This document shows, piece after piece, positions 17,894 to 28,993 of a stretch of 64,000 nt of DNA; position 1 is the stretch's first letter; the number at the start of each line of letters is the position of its first letter. Below the pieces are notes generated by a model. It ran no database searches. It saw only the letters and a list, made by a program, of their open reading frames with translations, and was not told where the DNA came from. Position numbers and translations under genes: made by a program. The DNA is from Sphingomonas sp. QA11. GTDB taxonomy: Bacteria > Pseudomonadota > Alphaproteobacteria > Sphingomonadales > Sphingomonadaceae. The DNA is taken from NCBI RefSeq assembly GCF_028473665.1, contig NZ_CP098774.1:3314501-3378500 (forward strand), read 5' to 3'.

Positions 17894-18928
17894 ATGTTCA
17901 GCAGACGCGAGACAATCGGCGGCATCAGCGGGCTTCTGGGTGCCCTGGCACTTCCCGGCCCGGCCTTTGCGCGCTCGTCATCCAAACCCCCGCGCCTCCG
18001 TTCGGGAGACGTTGTCGGCCTGATCGAGCCAGCGGGATTCAGCGATGGCCTGCCCCAGGTCGACGCGGTGAAGACCGTGATATCGGGAATGGGGCTGGTG
18101 CCGAAGCCGGGCCGGCATGTTGCCTCCCGCTACGGCTATCTCGCCGGTACGGATCAGGATCGTGCCGCCGACCTCAACGGGATGTTTGCCGACGACAGCG
18201 TGCGCGCCGTGTTCGCCGTGCGCGGCGGATGGGGATGCGCGCGGATTCTGCCCCTGCTTGATTGGGATGTCATCCGCGCCAATCCGAAACTGCTCATCGG
18301 CTTCAGCGACATCACCGCGCTTCACCTCGCCTTCGCGGCGCGGGCTGGCTTCCCGACGATTCACGGGCCAAATGCCGGGAACAGCTGGGGGAAGATCAGC
18401 TGGGACAGTTTCTGGAGGCTCGCCTTCTCCGGCGAGACGGCGACCTTCCCCCAGCCGGACGCGCGCACGATGGACGCCCTGGCGCCTGAGCGCTGGACCA
18501 TCCGGACGATCCGGCCGGGCAAGGCGCGCGGACGCCTGATCGGCGGCAATCTGTCGGTCCTCACGGCGCTGGTCGGGACGCCCTGGCTGCCGGATTTCGA
18601 CGGGGCGATCCTGTTCCTGGAGGAGGTCGGCGAGGCGGAATATCGCGTCGACCGCATGCTCAGCCAGCTCGCGCTCGCCGGGGTGCTGAAGAAGGTCGCG
18701 GGCGTGATCTTCGGACAATGCACGCGCTGCACCACCGCCGTGCCCGACTATATCGGCTTCACGATTCCCCAACTACTCGACCAGTATCTCGCGCCGCTCG
18801 GCATACCGGTCTTTCAGGGGGCCAATATCGGCCATGTCAGCAACCAGCTCAGCCTGCCGGTCGGTATAGATGTGGAGATGGATGCCGATACGGGAAGCAT
18901 TCGGATGCTCGAACCCGTCGCGATCTGA
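17894..18928 (+). CDS. S66-family LD-carboxypeptidase (LdcA/MccF-like), Tat-exported
   Basis: The 344-residue protein begins with a twin-arginine signal (SRRETIGGISGLLGALALPG, cleavage after AFA). The S66 fold follows: nucleophile Ser in GFSDITALH (about 138), GGNLSVLTALVGT, Glu in LEEVGEAEYRVDR and a C-terminal His in NIGHVSNQLSLPVG. Family members remove the terminal D-Ala from murein tetrapeptides or cleave peptide-nucleotide antibiotics. Periplasmic export fits peptidoglycan recycling. The start is ATG 17894; the longer upstream frame lacks a signal. Confidence 0.9.
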   Translation: MFSRRETIGGISGLLGALALPGPAFARSSSKPPRLRSGDVVGLIEPAGFSDGLPQVDAVKTVISGMGLVPKPGRHVASRYGYLAGTDQDRAADLNGMFADDSVRAVFAVRGGWGCARILPLLDWDVIRANPKLLIGFSDITALHLAFAARAGFPTIHGPNAGNSWGKISWDSFWRLAFSGETATFPQPDARTMDALAPERWTIRTIRPGKARGRLIGGNLSVLTALVGTPWLPDFDGAILFLEEVGEAEYRVDRMLSQLALAGVLKKVAGVIFGQCTRCTTAVPDYIGFTIPQLLDQYLAPLGIPVFQGANIGHVSNQLSLPVGIDVEMDADTGSIRMLEPVAI

Positions 18929-19005
18929 GAAGTGAGCGCCAGGCGTCACGTCCCAACCAGCCCCGCCTGGTCAGGGCGCGTGCGCCCACGCACTTCTCCC
19001 AGGCC

Positions 19006-20007
19006 CTACTCCATCGTCAGCACGATCTTCCCGACATGGTCGCCCGATTCCATCCGCTCGTGCGCGGCCGGTGCCTCGGCAAGCGGATAGGTACGATCGA
19101 TCACCGGCTTCAGCGACCCTTCCTCGACATGCGGCCAGACGGTGCGGGCCAGCTCATCCGCCACCAGGCTCTTGAACGCGGTGTCGCGCGGGCGGAGCGT
19201 CGAACCGGTCAGGGTCAGGCGCCGGCGCATGATCTCGAAGAGCGGGATCGTCGCCGTCAGCCCGCCCTGCACCGCGATCGAGACGTGGCGACCGTCATCG
19301 GCGAGGCATTGCAGGTTGCGCGGCACATAATCCCCGCCGACCATGTCGAGCACCACCGCGACACCCTTGCCGCCGGTGATCGCCTTCACCTCGGCGACGA
19401 AATCCTGAGTCTTGTAGTTGATCGCGTGATCGGCGCCCAACGCCTTTGCCGCCGCGCATTTCCCGTCCGATCCGGCGGTGACGATGATGATCAGCCCGAA
19501 CAGGTTGGCGAGGCCGATCGCCATGGTGCCGATGCCGCTGGTGCCGCCATGGACAAGCACGGTGTCGCCTTCGCTGGCGTAACCGCGCTCGAACAAATTG
19601 GTCCAGACGGTGAAGAGAGTTTCCGGCATCGCCGCCGCCTCGACCATCGACAGCGCATCGGGCACGTGAAGGCACTGGCCATAAGGCGCGACGGCATATT
19701 GGGCATAGGCGCCGCCCGAGATCAGCGCGCAGACCGGCTGGCCGATCAGCTCGGGCTGGACGCCCTCGCCGACAGCGGCGATCGTGCCCGACACTTCCAT
19801 GCCCAGGATCGAGGGTGCCCCAGGCGGCGGCGGGTAAAGGCCCTTGCGCTGCATCACCTCCGGCCGGTTGACCCCCGCCGCGGCGACGCGGATCAGCACT
19901 TCGCCCTCGCCGGGCGCCGGCACCGGGCGCTCGACCAGGCGCATCACTTCAGGACCGCCGGGAGCCTCCGGGTCGATCGCCTGCATCACCGTCGGAATAT
20001 TAACCAT
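19006..20007 (-). CDS. NAD(P)H:quinone oxidoreductase (zeta-crystallin / PIG3-type MDR)
   Basis: This medium-chain reductase of about 333 residues has the GroES-like N-terminal domain (AAGVNRPEVMQRKGLYPPPPG), then the Rossmann domain with VLVHGGTSGIGTMAIGLANLFG and AGSDGKCAAAKALGADHAINY. Zinc ligands of alcohol dehydrogenases are absent, as in quinone oxidoreductases. It reduces quinones or enones with NADPH. ATG 20007 (MVNIPTVMQAID) is favoured; ATG 20025 is also in frame. Confidence 0.9.
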   Translation of the reverse strand: MVNIPTVMQAIDPEAPGGPEVMRLVERPVPAPGEGEVLIRVAAAGVNRPEVMQRKGLYPPPPGAPSILGMEVSGTIAAVGEGVQPELIGQPVCALISGGAYAQYAVAPYGQCLHVPDALSMVEAAAMPETLFTVWTNLFERGYASEGDTVLVHGGTSGIGTMAIGLANLFGLIIIVTAGSDGKCAAAKALGADHAINYKTQDFVAEVKAITGGKGVAVVLDMVGGDYVPRNLQCLADDGRHVSIAVQGGLTATIPLFEIMRRRLTLTGSTLRPRDTAFKSLVADELARTVWPHVEEGSLKPVIDRTYPLAEAPAAHERMESGDHVGKIVLTME

Positions 20008-20082
20008 AGAATCCGCCGCCCCCACTCGCGGAATAGTCCGGCCTTATTGACATCGTGGCCTGCCGGGTCAACGTTCCATGAC

Positions 20083-20280
20083 ATGGACCCGGACGAGATT
20101 CTCGCACGAAAAGCGGGCGATCCGCTCACCGAGCTTGCGCGGCAAGACCTTGACCCCCTGTCGGTCGAGGAATGCCAGGCACGTATCGGGGCACTTGAGG
20201 CGGAAATCACCCGCACCAAGGCCCGGTTGACGCGCGCCGTTAACCATAGGGCAAGTGCCAACGACCTATTCAAGCGATGA
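20083..20280 (+). CDS. DUF1192-family small protein
   Basis: The 65-residue acidic coiled protein (MDPDEILARKAGDPLTELARQDLDPLSVEECQARI, shown in parts as MDPDEILARK and DLDPLSVEECQARI) matches DUF1192, small alphaproteobacterial proteins with a C-terminal helix. The function is unknown. It lies 124 bp before clpA on the same strand. Confidence 0.75.
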   Translation: MDPDEILARKAGDPLTELARQDLDPLSVEECQARIGALEAEITRTKARLTRAVNHRASANDLFKR

Positions 20281-20404
20281 GCAGGAACGCTCCGGCACGG
20301 CGATCGGGCCAGAGCGTTCGTCAAGTGCTTGATGCGGGCGCCTTGCCTTCCGACATAAGGGGAAAGGGCCGCGCGTATCGTTGCGGCCCGCATGGAGTAG
20401 AATA

Positions 20405-22720
<2,316 letters not shown>

Positions 22721-22743
22721 GGCGTTACCCAAAACATCGAACA

Positions 22744-22771
22744 GGCCGCGGCGGCAACGCCGCGGCCTTTT
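22744..22771 (+). terminator. Rho-independent terminator of clpA
   Basis: A perfect 10-bp stem, GGCCGCGGCG (22744-22753) with CGCCGCGGCC (22758-22767), closes a GCAA tetraloop and is followed by TTTT. It lies 24 bp after the clpA stop and next to the convergent UrcA-family gene. Confidence 0.9.
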
Positions 22772-22776
22772 CCATC

Positions 22777-23211
22777 TCAGGGAATGTAATAGCCGGGCCA
22801 GCCCGTCTGGATGGTGACCGTCACCCTGGTGCCGCCCTGCACCACCAATGGCATAGGCGGCGCGGGTTGATAATGAACCGGCGCGGACGGGGCGCATCCA
22901 TATCTGCCGCAGGCCCGCAATTCCGCCGCGCGTTCGCGGGCCAGGCGACGCATCCAGCGGTCGCGCGCGATCGCGGCGGAGGCCTGTTCCTCAGTGCTTG
23001 CCCAAGCCTCGTCGCGGCAGTCCCGGTCGCCCTCGCAAATCCGGTTCACGGCGCGCTCCACCCGGCGATAGAGTTCGGCGACGCCGGCGCTGGTCGACAG
23101 GTCGAGATCGGCCGCCGCGACCGGGATCGACCGTATCTCATAGCGATCATAGGCATTCGCCGTCGTCGCCAGCCCCGCCACGGCGGTGAACAACAGCAAT
23201 CCGCGGATCAT
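22777..23211 (-). CDS. UrcA-family secreted protein
   Basis: The 144-residue protein has a signal peptide (MIRGLLLFTAVAGLATTANA) and the UrcA pattern: VAAADLDLSTSAGVAELYRRVERAVNRICEG, with cysteines at CEGDRDCRDEAW. The family is widespread in sphingomonads and caulobacters; its function is unknown. ATG 23211 follows AGGAGA at 6 nt, so the longer frame from 23271 is rejected. Confidence 0.85.
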   Translation of the reverse strand: MIRGLLLFTAVAGLATTANAYDRYEIRSIPVAAADLDLSTSAGVAELYRRVERAVNRICEGDRDCRDEAWASTEEQASAAIARDRWMRRLARERAAELRACGRYGCAPSAPVHYQPAPPMPLVVQGGTRVTVTIQTGWPGYYIP

Positions 23212-23304
23212 GGTCCATCTCCTGCCATCGAAGATGGTTAACAATAAAGGCCCGGGCTGGCGGAAAGACAAGCGGCAACCCCGTCCCGCGTTCGGACAGC
23301 ATGC

Positions 23305-23832
23305 CTATCCGCGAACCCAGCCAATCGCCGGATCGTTCATGTCGACCGCCTCGCCAAGTTCCCACACCTCGGGGTAGCCATAGCCGACTAGGTTGACGAA
23401 GGTCTGGATGTTGAGCGCGAGCTGGATCGACTTGGTCATCACCGGCGCGACATTGTTGCGGAAATTATTGTTGCAATAGATGTAGATCGGGCGCGTGCGG
23501 TCAGGCCCTATCACCTGGGCGAGGCTCTCCGCGGTGAAATCCGAAAAGGGCAGGTTCACCGCCCCGTCGATATGTCCACGCCGGAACGCCTCGGCCGAGC
23601 GCGCGTCGAGCAGCAGCGCACCGGAACTGGCGGCCCGTCGGCGGAAATCGGCGGCTCGCAGGAGCCTCCCTGCACGATAGGGGCCGACTTTCTGCGTCAG
23701 CGCGACATAGCCCGAATAGTCGATCAACGGATTGGCGCCCGGCGCGACCGGCCCGGCATCCTGCGCGGCAGCCGGCGGTGCAAGGGCAATGCACGAAAGG
23801 CAGAAGACAGCGGCAGGCAGGCATAGACGCAT
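23305..23832 (-). CDS. Periplasmic rhodanese-domain protein
   Basis: The 175-residue protein has a signal peptide (ending APPAAAQ) and one rhodanese domain with LLLDARSAEAFRRGHIDGAVNLPF. The active-site loop is YCNNNFRNN. A catalytic Cys is present, but the loop is longer and Asn-rich compared with the usual CRxGxR. It may transfer sulfane sulfur, or act as a redox or sulfide-handling protein in the periplasm. Confidence 0.85.
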   Translation of the reverse strand: MRLCLPAAVFCLSCIALAPPAAAQDAGPVAPGANPLIDYSGYVALTQKVGPYRAGRLLRAADFRRRAASSGALLLDARSAEAFRRGHIDGAVNLPFSDFTAESLAQVIGPDRTRPIYIYCNNNFRNNVAPVMTKSIQLALNIQTFVNLVGYGYPEVWELGEAVDMNDPAIGWVRG

Positions 23833-24011
23833 GGCGATCGCTCCCGAGATCGGATCAGGTGCTCGGCTATGCGCAACCCCGCCTTGATCGGCGCTGAACG
23901 TGCCTCCACCAGCCGCATAGGCACCGACCCGGCAGGAAAATCGGTCGAAAGGGGTGTGGCGGGCATTATCCTTTACCTTCTGTTCGGCATCTGCGGCTTA
24001 CAGCGCCCGCC

Positions 24012-25712
24012 ATGCTCAAGGGGTGGGTTTTCAATCTGTTGGCGCTGACCGGCGCGCTACTATGGATCGTGCTGGCCGGCGCTGCGCCAGCCGCGGCGCA
24101 GACCGGGCTTGCCGGACAGCCAGTCCCGGTGTGCGTGGCCCGGGCGGCCCCGGGCATGACCCCGCGAACCTTGTTCGCGGAGCCAGCCCGTTTCGATTGC
24201 GGCGTCAGGCAGACCGCGCTCGGATCCGGTGACTATTGGGTATTGTCCGCACCGGTACACGCCGCCGGCCCCGCCGATATTCGTATCGGCAGCCTGTGGC
24301 AGGAGCGGGTGACGCTCCATGCGCTCTACGCGGACGGCGCGATCCTGTCCGCGGTGACCGACGGCCGGTCGGCGACCCGCCACCTGCAGCTCGGCGCTAT
24401 CATCGAACGCGGGCTGCCCGAACGCAGCGCCCCGCTGGTCAGGCTGCTATGGCATGTGGAGGGCGCCGCAAATCTGCGCGGCATCCTGGTCGGCGCGCGG
24501 ATCGCGACGCCGGCGGAAAGCGCCAGGGCCAATCTGCTGATGGGCGCGGTCTATGCCGGATTCGCCGGGCTGTGCATCGCCCTGTTCATCTACAATCTCG
24601 CGTTGTGGGGCGCGCTGCGCCATCGCTTCCAGCTCGCTTATTGCGCCATGCTGCTGGCGCTGATGGTCTATGCGACCTCCTCGTCGGGTGCGCTGGCCTG
24701 GGCCTGGCCGGACATCCTCAACAACGACCGCCTGCGGATCAACTATGTGTCCGTCGGCCTGGCGGCGGCGGCGGCGATGCTGTTCGCGCGCAGCTTCTTC
24801 GAGCCACGCGTGTTCGCCGGGTGGCTGGCAAAGGCGAGCAACGGGGTCTGCGGGCTGATGCTGGTGACCGTTGCCCTGCTGGCGACGCTGGCCCCGTGGC
24901 AGATCACGCTGCTCGACCGGTTCTTCTCGTTCGTGTTCATTGCCCAGCTCGGTATCGTGGTGCCGATTCTGTGGCGCGGCTGGCGCGCGCGCAGCAACTA
25001 TCTGTGGATGTTCGCGATCGCCTGGGCCTCCCCGATCGTGCTCGCCTGTCTGCGCGTCGCGAGTTCGCTCAACCTGATCGGCTGGAATTTCTGGCTCGAC
25101 AATTCGACGATCCTGACGATGACGGTCGAGGCGCTCTTCTCCAGCCTTGCCATCGCCTATCGCATCCGCCTGCTCAGCCGCGAGCGCGACGAGGCCCGCG
25201 AGCAGGAGATCGCGGCGCGGCTGCTGGCCGATACCGATCCGCTGACCGGCCTGTTCAACCGCCGCGCCTTCCTGCGACACGCGATCGGACGCGAGGAAGA
25301 CCAGATCCTGCTGCTGGCCGACATCGACCATTTCAAGCGAGTCAACGAGACGATCGGCCATGACGGCGGCGACGAGGTGCTGCGCGTCTTCGCCCGCACG
25401 CTGCGCCTGTCGGTGCCGCCGGAAGCGCTGGTCGCGCGGATCGGCGGCGAGGAGTTCGCGATCGTCACGCCTGCTGGCCTGGCGGTCGAGGCCGAGGACA
25501 TATTGGCGCGGCTTCGCGCCGCACGGATGCCCTATGACTTGTCGGTCACGGCAAGCATTGGCACCTGCACTGGCCCGCTGGCCAGGGAAACCGACTGGAA
25601 AGCTTTGTATCGCGGTGCCGATCGCGCCCTGTTCGAGGCAAAGGCAGCGGGCCGCGACCGGGTGCGCCGTACCCACGCCGAAACCCAGATCAGGGGCCGA
25701 ATCGCGGCCTGA
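24012..25712 (+). CDS. Membrane diguanylate cyclase (7TMR-DISM plus GGDEF)
   Basis: The 566-residue protein has a signal sequence, a periplasmic beta-sandwich sensor (about 40-170, 7TMR-DISM extracellular type), seven hydrophobic helices (about 175-385), a short coiled linker and a GGDEF domain. The active site reads GGEEF (about 478-482), with DIDHFKRVNETIGHDGGDEVL upstream. It should make c-di-GMP from GTP on an external signal. No RxxD inhibitory site stands five residues before GGEEF, so product inhibition through that site is not expected. Its start is 179 bp from the rhodanese gene and divergent. Confidence 0.92.
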   Translation: MLKGWVFNLLALTGALLWIVLAGAAPAAAQTGLAGQPVPVCVARAAPGMTPRTLFAEPARFDCGVRQTALGSGDYWVLSAPVHAAGPADIRIGSLWQERVTLHALYADGAILSAVTDGRSATRHLQLGAIIERGLPERSAPLVRLLWHVEGAANLRGILVGARIATPAESARANLLMGAVYAGFAGLCIALFIYNLALWGALRHRFQLAYCAMLLALMVYATSSSGALAWAWPDILNNDRLRINYVSVGLAAAAAMLFARSFFEPRVFAGWLAKASNGVCGLMLVTVALLATLAPWQITLLDRFFSFVFIAQLGIVVPILWRGWRARSNYLWMFAIAWASPIVLACLRVASSLNLIGWNFWLDNSTILTMTVEALFSSLAIAYRIRLLSRERDEAREQEIAARLLADTDPLTGLFNRRAFLRHAIGREEDQILLLADIDHFKRVNETIGHDGGDEVLRVFARTLRLSVPPEALVARIGGEEFAIVTPAGLAVEAEDILARLRAARMPYDLSVTASIGTCTGPLARETDWKALYRGADRALFEAKAAGRDRVRRTHAETQIRGRIAA

Positions 25713-25767
25713 CCTCGCTTGCCCCGCCCGCACCCCGCGCTTATGGTGCCCGGCACGGGAGTAACCA

Positions 25768-25965
25768 ATGCGTCGTCGTCGAACAGGGCTGATCATTGCG
25801 GGCGCTGCCCTGCTGATCATGGCCGCGCGGCATCCATCCGCCGATCTGCGCATCCTCACGCATGACCGGACCGACAGGGCGCCACAGAGCTTCCAGGCAG
25901 CGATCGATTTCGGCCTGGTGGCGATATCGGTGCTTGTTACCTGGACCGCGAAACGCATCGCCTGA
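25768..25965 (+). CDS. Small hypothetical membrane protein
   Basis: The 65-residue protein has basic ends (MRRRRT, AKRIA) and two hydrophobic stretches (GLIIAGAALLIMAA and FGLVAISVLVTW). GGGAG lies at good spacing before ATG 25768. It probably sits in the inner membrane as a hairpin. No family is recognised. Confidence 0.5.
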   Translation: MRRRRTGLIIAGAALLIMAARHPSADLRILTHDRTDRAPQSFQAAIDFGLVAISVLVTWTAKRIA

Positions 25966-26005
25966 CCGCTTGCACCTTGCGCGGCCGTTGCTTACACCCT
26001 TGTCA

Positions 26006-27712
26006 ATGAGCGATCCCGAGAGCGCCTGGCGCGATTCCTATCGTCACCCAACGCGCTGGGACAGCGCCTATCCGCCGCAATCCATGGTCGACTTCTTCGA
26101 CGAGGCGGCGACGCGCGGCGGCGGAGCGCCGCTGATCGATTTCCTCGGACGGCACTACAGCTATGCCGAGACGCTTGACGGGGCGAATCGGGTGGCCGCC
26201 GGCCTGAAGGCGCTTGGCTACGGCCCGGGCGACCGGATCGGCCTGTTCCTGCCCAATGTGCCGCACTATCTCGCGGCCTATTACGGCATCCTCAAGCTGG
26301 GCGCGACGGTGGTGAATTTCTCGCCGCTCTACACGCCCGCCGAGCTAGAGCATCAGGTCGCCGATTCGGGCACGAAACTGCTGTTCACCCTGTCGGCCAG
26401 CGCGCTGTTGCCGACGGCGCTCAAGGTGCTTGACGGCAGCAGCCTCGAACGGCTGATCGTCGGATCGGTCGCGGGCGCACTGCCGGCGACGAAGTCGGTG
26501 CTCTACCGGCTGTTCAAGCGCGGCGAAGTGACGAAACGGCCGGACGATCCCAGGATCATGGCCTTTTCGAAGCTGATCGCGAACGACGGCGTCCATTCGC
26601 CCGCAGCGATCGACCCGGTCAACGACGTCGCGCTGATCCAATATACCGGCGGCACCACCGGCACGCCGAAGGGCGCAATGCTGACTCACCAGAATCTGAG
26701 CGCCAATGCGCGCCAGGTGATGGGTCTGGACCCCCATCCCAAGATGCACGACCGGATCCTCGGCGTGCTGCCGCTGTTCCACGTCTTCGCCAATACCTGC
26801 GTGCTCAACCGCACCGTGCTCAACGGCGGATGCATCGTGATGCTGCCGCGCTTCGAGGCCGGCCAGGTGCTGGCGGCGATCGACCGGACCAAGGCGACCG
26901 CCCTGCCCGGCGTGCCGACCATGTACCAGGCGCTGCTCGACCATCCGAAGCTGGCCTCGACCGATTTCTCGTCGCTCCGCGTCTGCATTTCGGGCGGGGC
27001 ACCGCTGCCGGCCACGCTGAAGGCCAAGTTCGAGGCAGCGACCGGTTCAGCCGTGGTCGAGGGCTATGGCCTGTCCGAAAGCTCGGGCGTGATCTCCGCC
27101 AATCCTTATGAAGGCGAAGGCAAGTCAGGCACGATCGGGCAGCCGATCCCGGGCACGCATGTGAAGCTGGTCGACAAGGGCGATCCGGCCCAGCCTGCCC
27201 CGGAGGGCGAACCGGGCGAGATCGTCGCGGCGGGCCCGCAGATCATGAAGGGCTATTGGAATCGCCCCGACGCCGATGCCGATGTGTTCGTGGCCGATGC
27301 GGCCGGGCGGACATGGCTTCGCACCGGAGATGTCGGCACGATCGATTCGGACGGTTTCATCAAGATCGTCGACCGGCTCAAGGACATGATCGCGGTCTCG
27401 GGCTTCAAGGTGTTCCCGAGCCAGATCGAGGCGGTGCTGCATCGCCATCCGGCGGTGAAGGAGGCGATGGTGATCGGCCTGCCCGATCCCTATCGCGGCG
27501 AGCATCCCCGCGCCTATGTCACGCTGAACGACGGCGCCGTCATCAGCGGCGAGGACCTGCGCGACTGGTTGAACCCGCAGATTGGACGCCACGAGCGGGT
27601 GGACCAGGTCGTCATCCGGCTGACCATGCCGAAGACGATGATCGGCAAGCTCAGCCGCAAGGACCTTGTGGCGGAAGTGATGGCGGAGACCAATTCCTCC
27701 CCAGCCGTTTAG
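26006..27712 (+). CDS. Long-chain fatty-acid–CoA ligase / acyl-adenylate-forming enzyme
   Basis: The 568-residue protein of the ANL superfamily has the AMP-binding P-loop YTGGTTGTPKGAML, EGYGLSESSGVIS (A5 motif), TWLRTGDVGTIDSDGFI (A7), DRLKDMIAVSGFKVFPSQIE (A8) and a catalytic Lys near GKLSRKDL (A10). It activates a fatty acid with ATP and joins it to CoA for beta-oxidation or lipid synthesis. ATG 26006 (MSDPESAWRDSY) gives normal length; the open frame begins further upstream without support. Confidence 0.93.
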   Translation: MSDPESAWRDSYRHPTRWDSAYPPQSMVDFFDEAATRGGGAPLIDFLGRHYSYAETLDGANRVAAGLKALGYGPGDRIGLFLPNVPHYLAAYYGILKLGATVVNFSPLYTPAELEHQVADSGTKLLFTLSASALLPTALKVLDGSSLERLIVGSVAGALPATKSVLYRLFKRGEVTKRPDDPRIMAFSKLIANDGVHSPAAIDPVNDVALIQYTGGTTGTPKGAMLTHQNLSANARQVMGLDPHPKMHDRILGVLPLFHVFANTCVLNRTVLNGGCIVMLPRFEAGQVLAAIDRTKATALPGVPTMYQALLDHPKLASTDFSSLRVCISGGAPLPATLKAKFEAATGSAVVEGYGLSESSGVISANPYEGEGKSGTIGQPIPGTHVKLVDKGDPAQPAPEGEPGEIVAAGPQIMKGYWNRPDADADVFVADAAGRTWLRTGDVGTIDSDGFIKIVDRLKDMIAVSGFKVFPSQIEAVLHRHPAVKEAMVIGLPDPYRGEHPRAYVTLNDGAVISGEDLRDWLNPQIGRHERVDQVVIRLTMPKTMIGKLSRKDLVAEVMAETNSSPAV

Positions 27713-27849
27713 CGGGATAGGTCGGGAAAGGGCCGTCAATATCACTGCGTCCTGAAAGACACATTCTCTCCTGCCCTACTCGCAAGCAGGAGGGGAATCG
27801 CCTCACCCTGTCCTTGACCCTCATCGCCCGCCTGCCGCATAGCGGCGTG

Positions 27850-28089
27850 ATGGAGAAACCGATCGAAGAGCTGTCGTTCGAGGACGCGCTGAAAGAGCTT
27901 GAGACGATCGTCTCGAGGCTCGAAACCGGCGAGGCCCCACTCGACCAGGCAATCAGCCTGTACGAACGCGGCGACAAGCTGCGGCGCCGCTGCGCCAACC
28001 GGCTCGATGCGGCGCAGGCCCGGATCGAATCGATCCGGCTCGACAGCGAGGGCCGGGCCGCCGGCACCCAGCCCTTTGCCGCCGGCTGA
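27850..28089 (+). CDS. xseB: Exodeoxyribonuclease VII small subunit
   Basis: The 79-residue protein (MEKPIEELSFEDALKELE) has the XseB helical hairpin, with VSRLETGEAPLDQAISLYERGDKL. The small subunit binds XseA to form the nuclease that degrades single-stranded DNA. The stop is 4 bp before ispA; the xseB-ispA order is common. ATG 27850 fits the family N-terminus better than the open frame from 27814. Confidence 0.93.
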   Translation: MEKPIEELSFEDALKELETIVSRLETGEAPLDQAISLYERGDKLRRRCANRLDAAQARIESIRLDSEGRAAGTQPFAAG

Positions 28090-28093
28090 ACCG

Positions 28094-28993
28094 ATGTCCG
28101 CCACGCCCCTGTCGCTGCAGGCAGCGCTCACCCAGGTCGGCGCCGATGTGGACCGGCGACTCGATGTCCTGCTCGCCCTCCCGGACGATCCGCGCCACGA
28201 TCTCTATCGGGCGATGCGGCATGCCGCGATCGGCGGGGGCAAGAGATTGCGGCCGCTGCTGGTGTTCGCCACCGCGCGCCTGTTCGGGGTCGACCGCGAT
28301 TGCGCCGGGCGTGCCGCGACCGCGATCGAATGCATCCATGTCTATTCGCTGATCCATGACGATCTGCCGGCGATGGATGATGACGACATGCGCCGCGGCA
28401 AGCCCACCGTGCACAAGATGTTCGGCGAGGCGACCGCGATTCTCGCCGGCGACTGCCTGCATGCGCTGGCGTTCGAAATCCTTGGCGACCCCGCGACTCA
28501 CCCCGATCCCTTTGTCCGCAGCGAGCTTGTCCTCGATCTCGCCCGCGCGGCCGGCCCCTCGGGCATGGCAGGCGGCCAGATGATGGACCTAGAGGCGGAG
28601 AAGGCCAGCTTCGACCTGCCGACCGTCACCCGGCTGCAGGCAATGAAGACCGGCGCGCTGATCGCCTGCTCGGTCGAGGCGGGGGCGATCCTCGGCCGTA
28701 TCCCGCCCGAAGGACGCACCTCGCTGCGCGGCTATGCGCGCGACCTCGGCCTTGCCTTCCAGATCGCCGACGACCTGCTCGACGTCGAGGGCGACGAGGC
28801 GGCCGCCGGCAAGAAGCTGCGCAAGGACGGCGAGGCGGGCAAGGAGACCTTCCTGTCGCTGCTCGGCATCGCCCGCGCGCGCGAACAGGCCCGCATGCTG
28901 GTCGATCAGGCAGTGCAGCATCTCCAGGGCTTCGGCCCCGAGGCCGACCTGCTGCGCGCGATCGCCCGCTTCACGCTGGAGCGCGATCGATAG
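28094..28993 (+). CDS. ispA: Polyprenyl synthetase, (2E,6E)-farnesyl diphosphate synthase
   Basis: The 299-residue protein has GGGKRLRPLL, the first Asp-rich motif HDDLPAMDDDD (about 92-102), GQMMDLEAE and the second Asp-rich motif QIADDLLDVEGDE. It condenses isopentenyl diphosphate with DMAPP and GPP to FPP, feeding ubiquinone, undecaprenyl and carotenoid synthesis. It is in an operon with xseB. Its stop TAG overlaps the apparent start of the following GH25 frame. Confidence 0.95.
   Translation: MSATPLSLQAALTQVGADVDRRLDVLLALPDDPRHDLYRAMRHAAIGGGKRLRPLLVFATARLFGVDRDCAGRAATAIECIHVYSLIHDDLPAMDDDDMRRGKPTVHKMFGEATAILAGDCLHALAFEILGDPATHPDPFVRSELVLDLARAAGPSGMAGGQMMDLEAEKASFDLPTVTRLQAMKTGALIACSVEAGAILGRIPPEGRTSLRGYARDLGLAFQIADDLLDVEGDEAAAGKKLRKDGEAGKETFLSLLGIARAREQARMLVDQAVQHLQGFGPEADLLRAIARFTLERDR

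Noticed and set aside
18718..20280. Long plus-strand frame across the quinone oxidoreductase gene
   Set aside because: It runs antisense to a clear MDR-family enzyme; only its last 65 codons (from ATG 20083) are a real gene, DUF1192.
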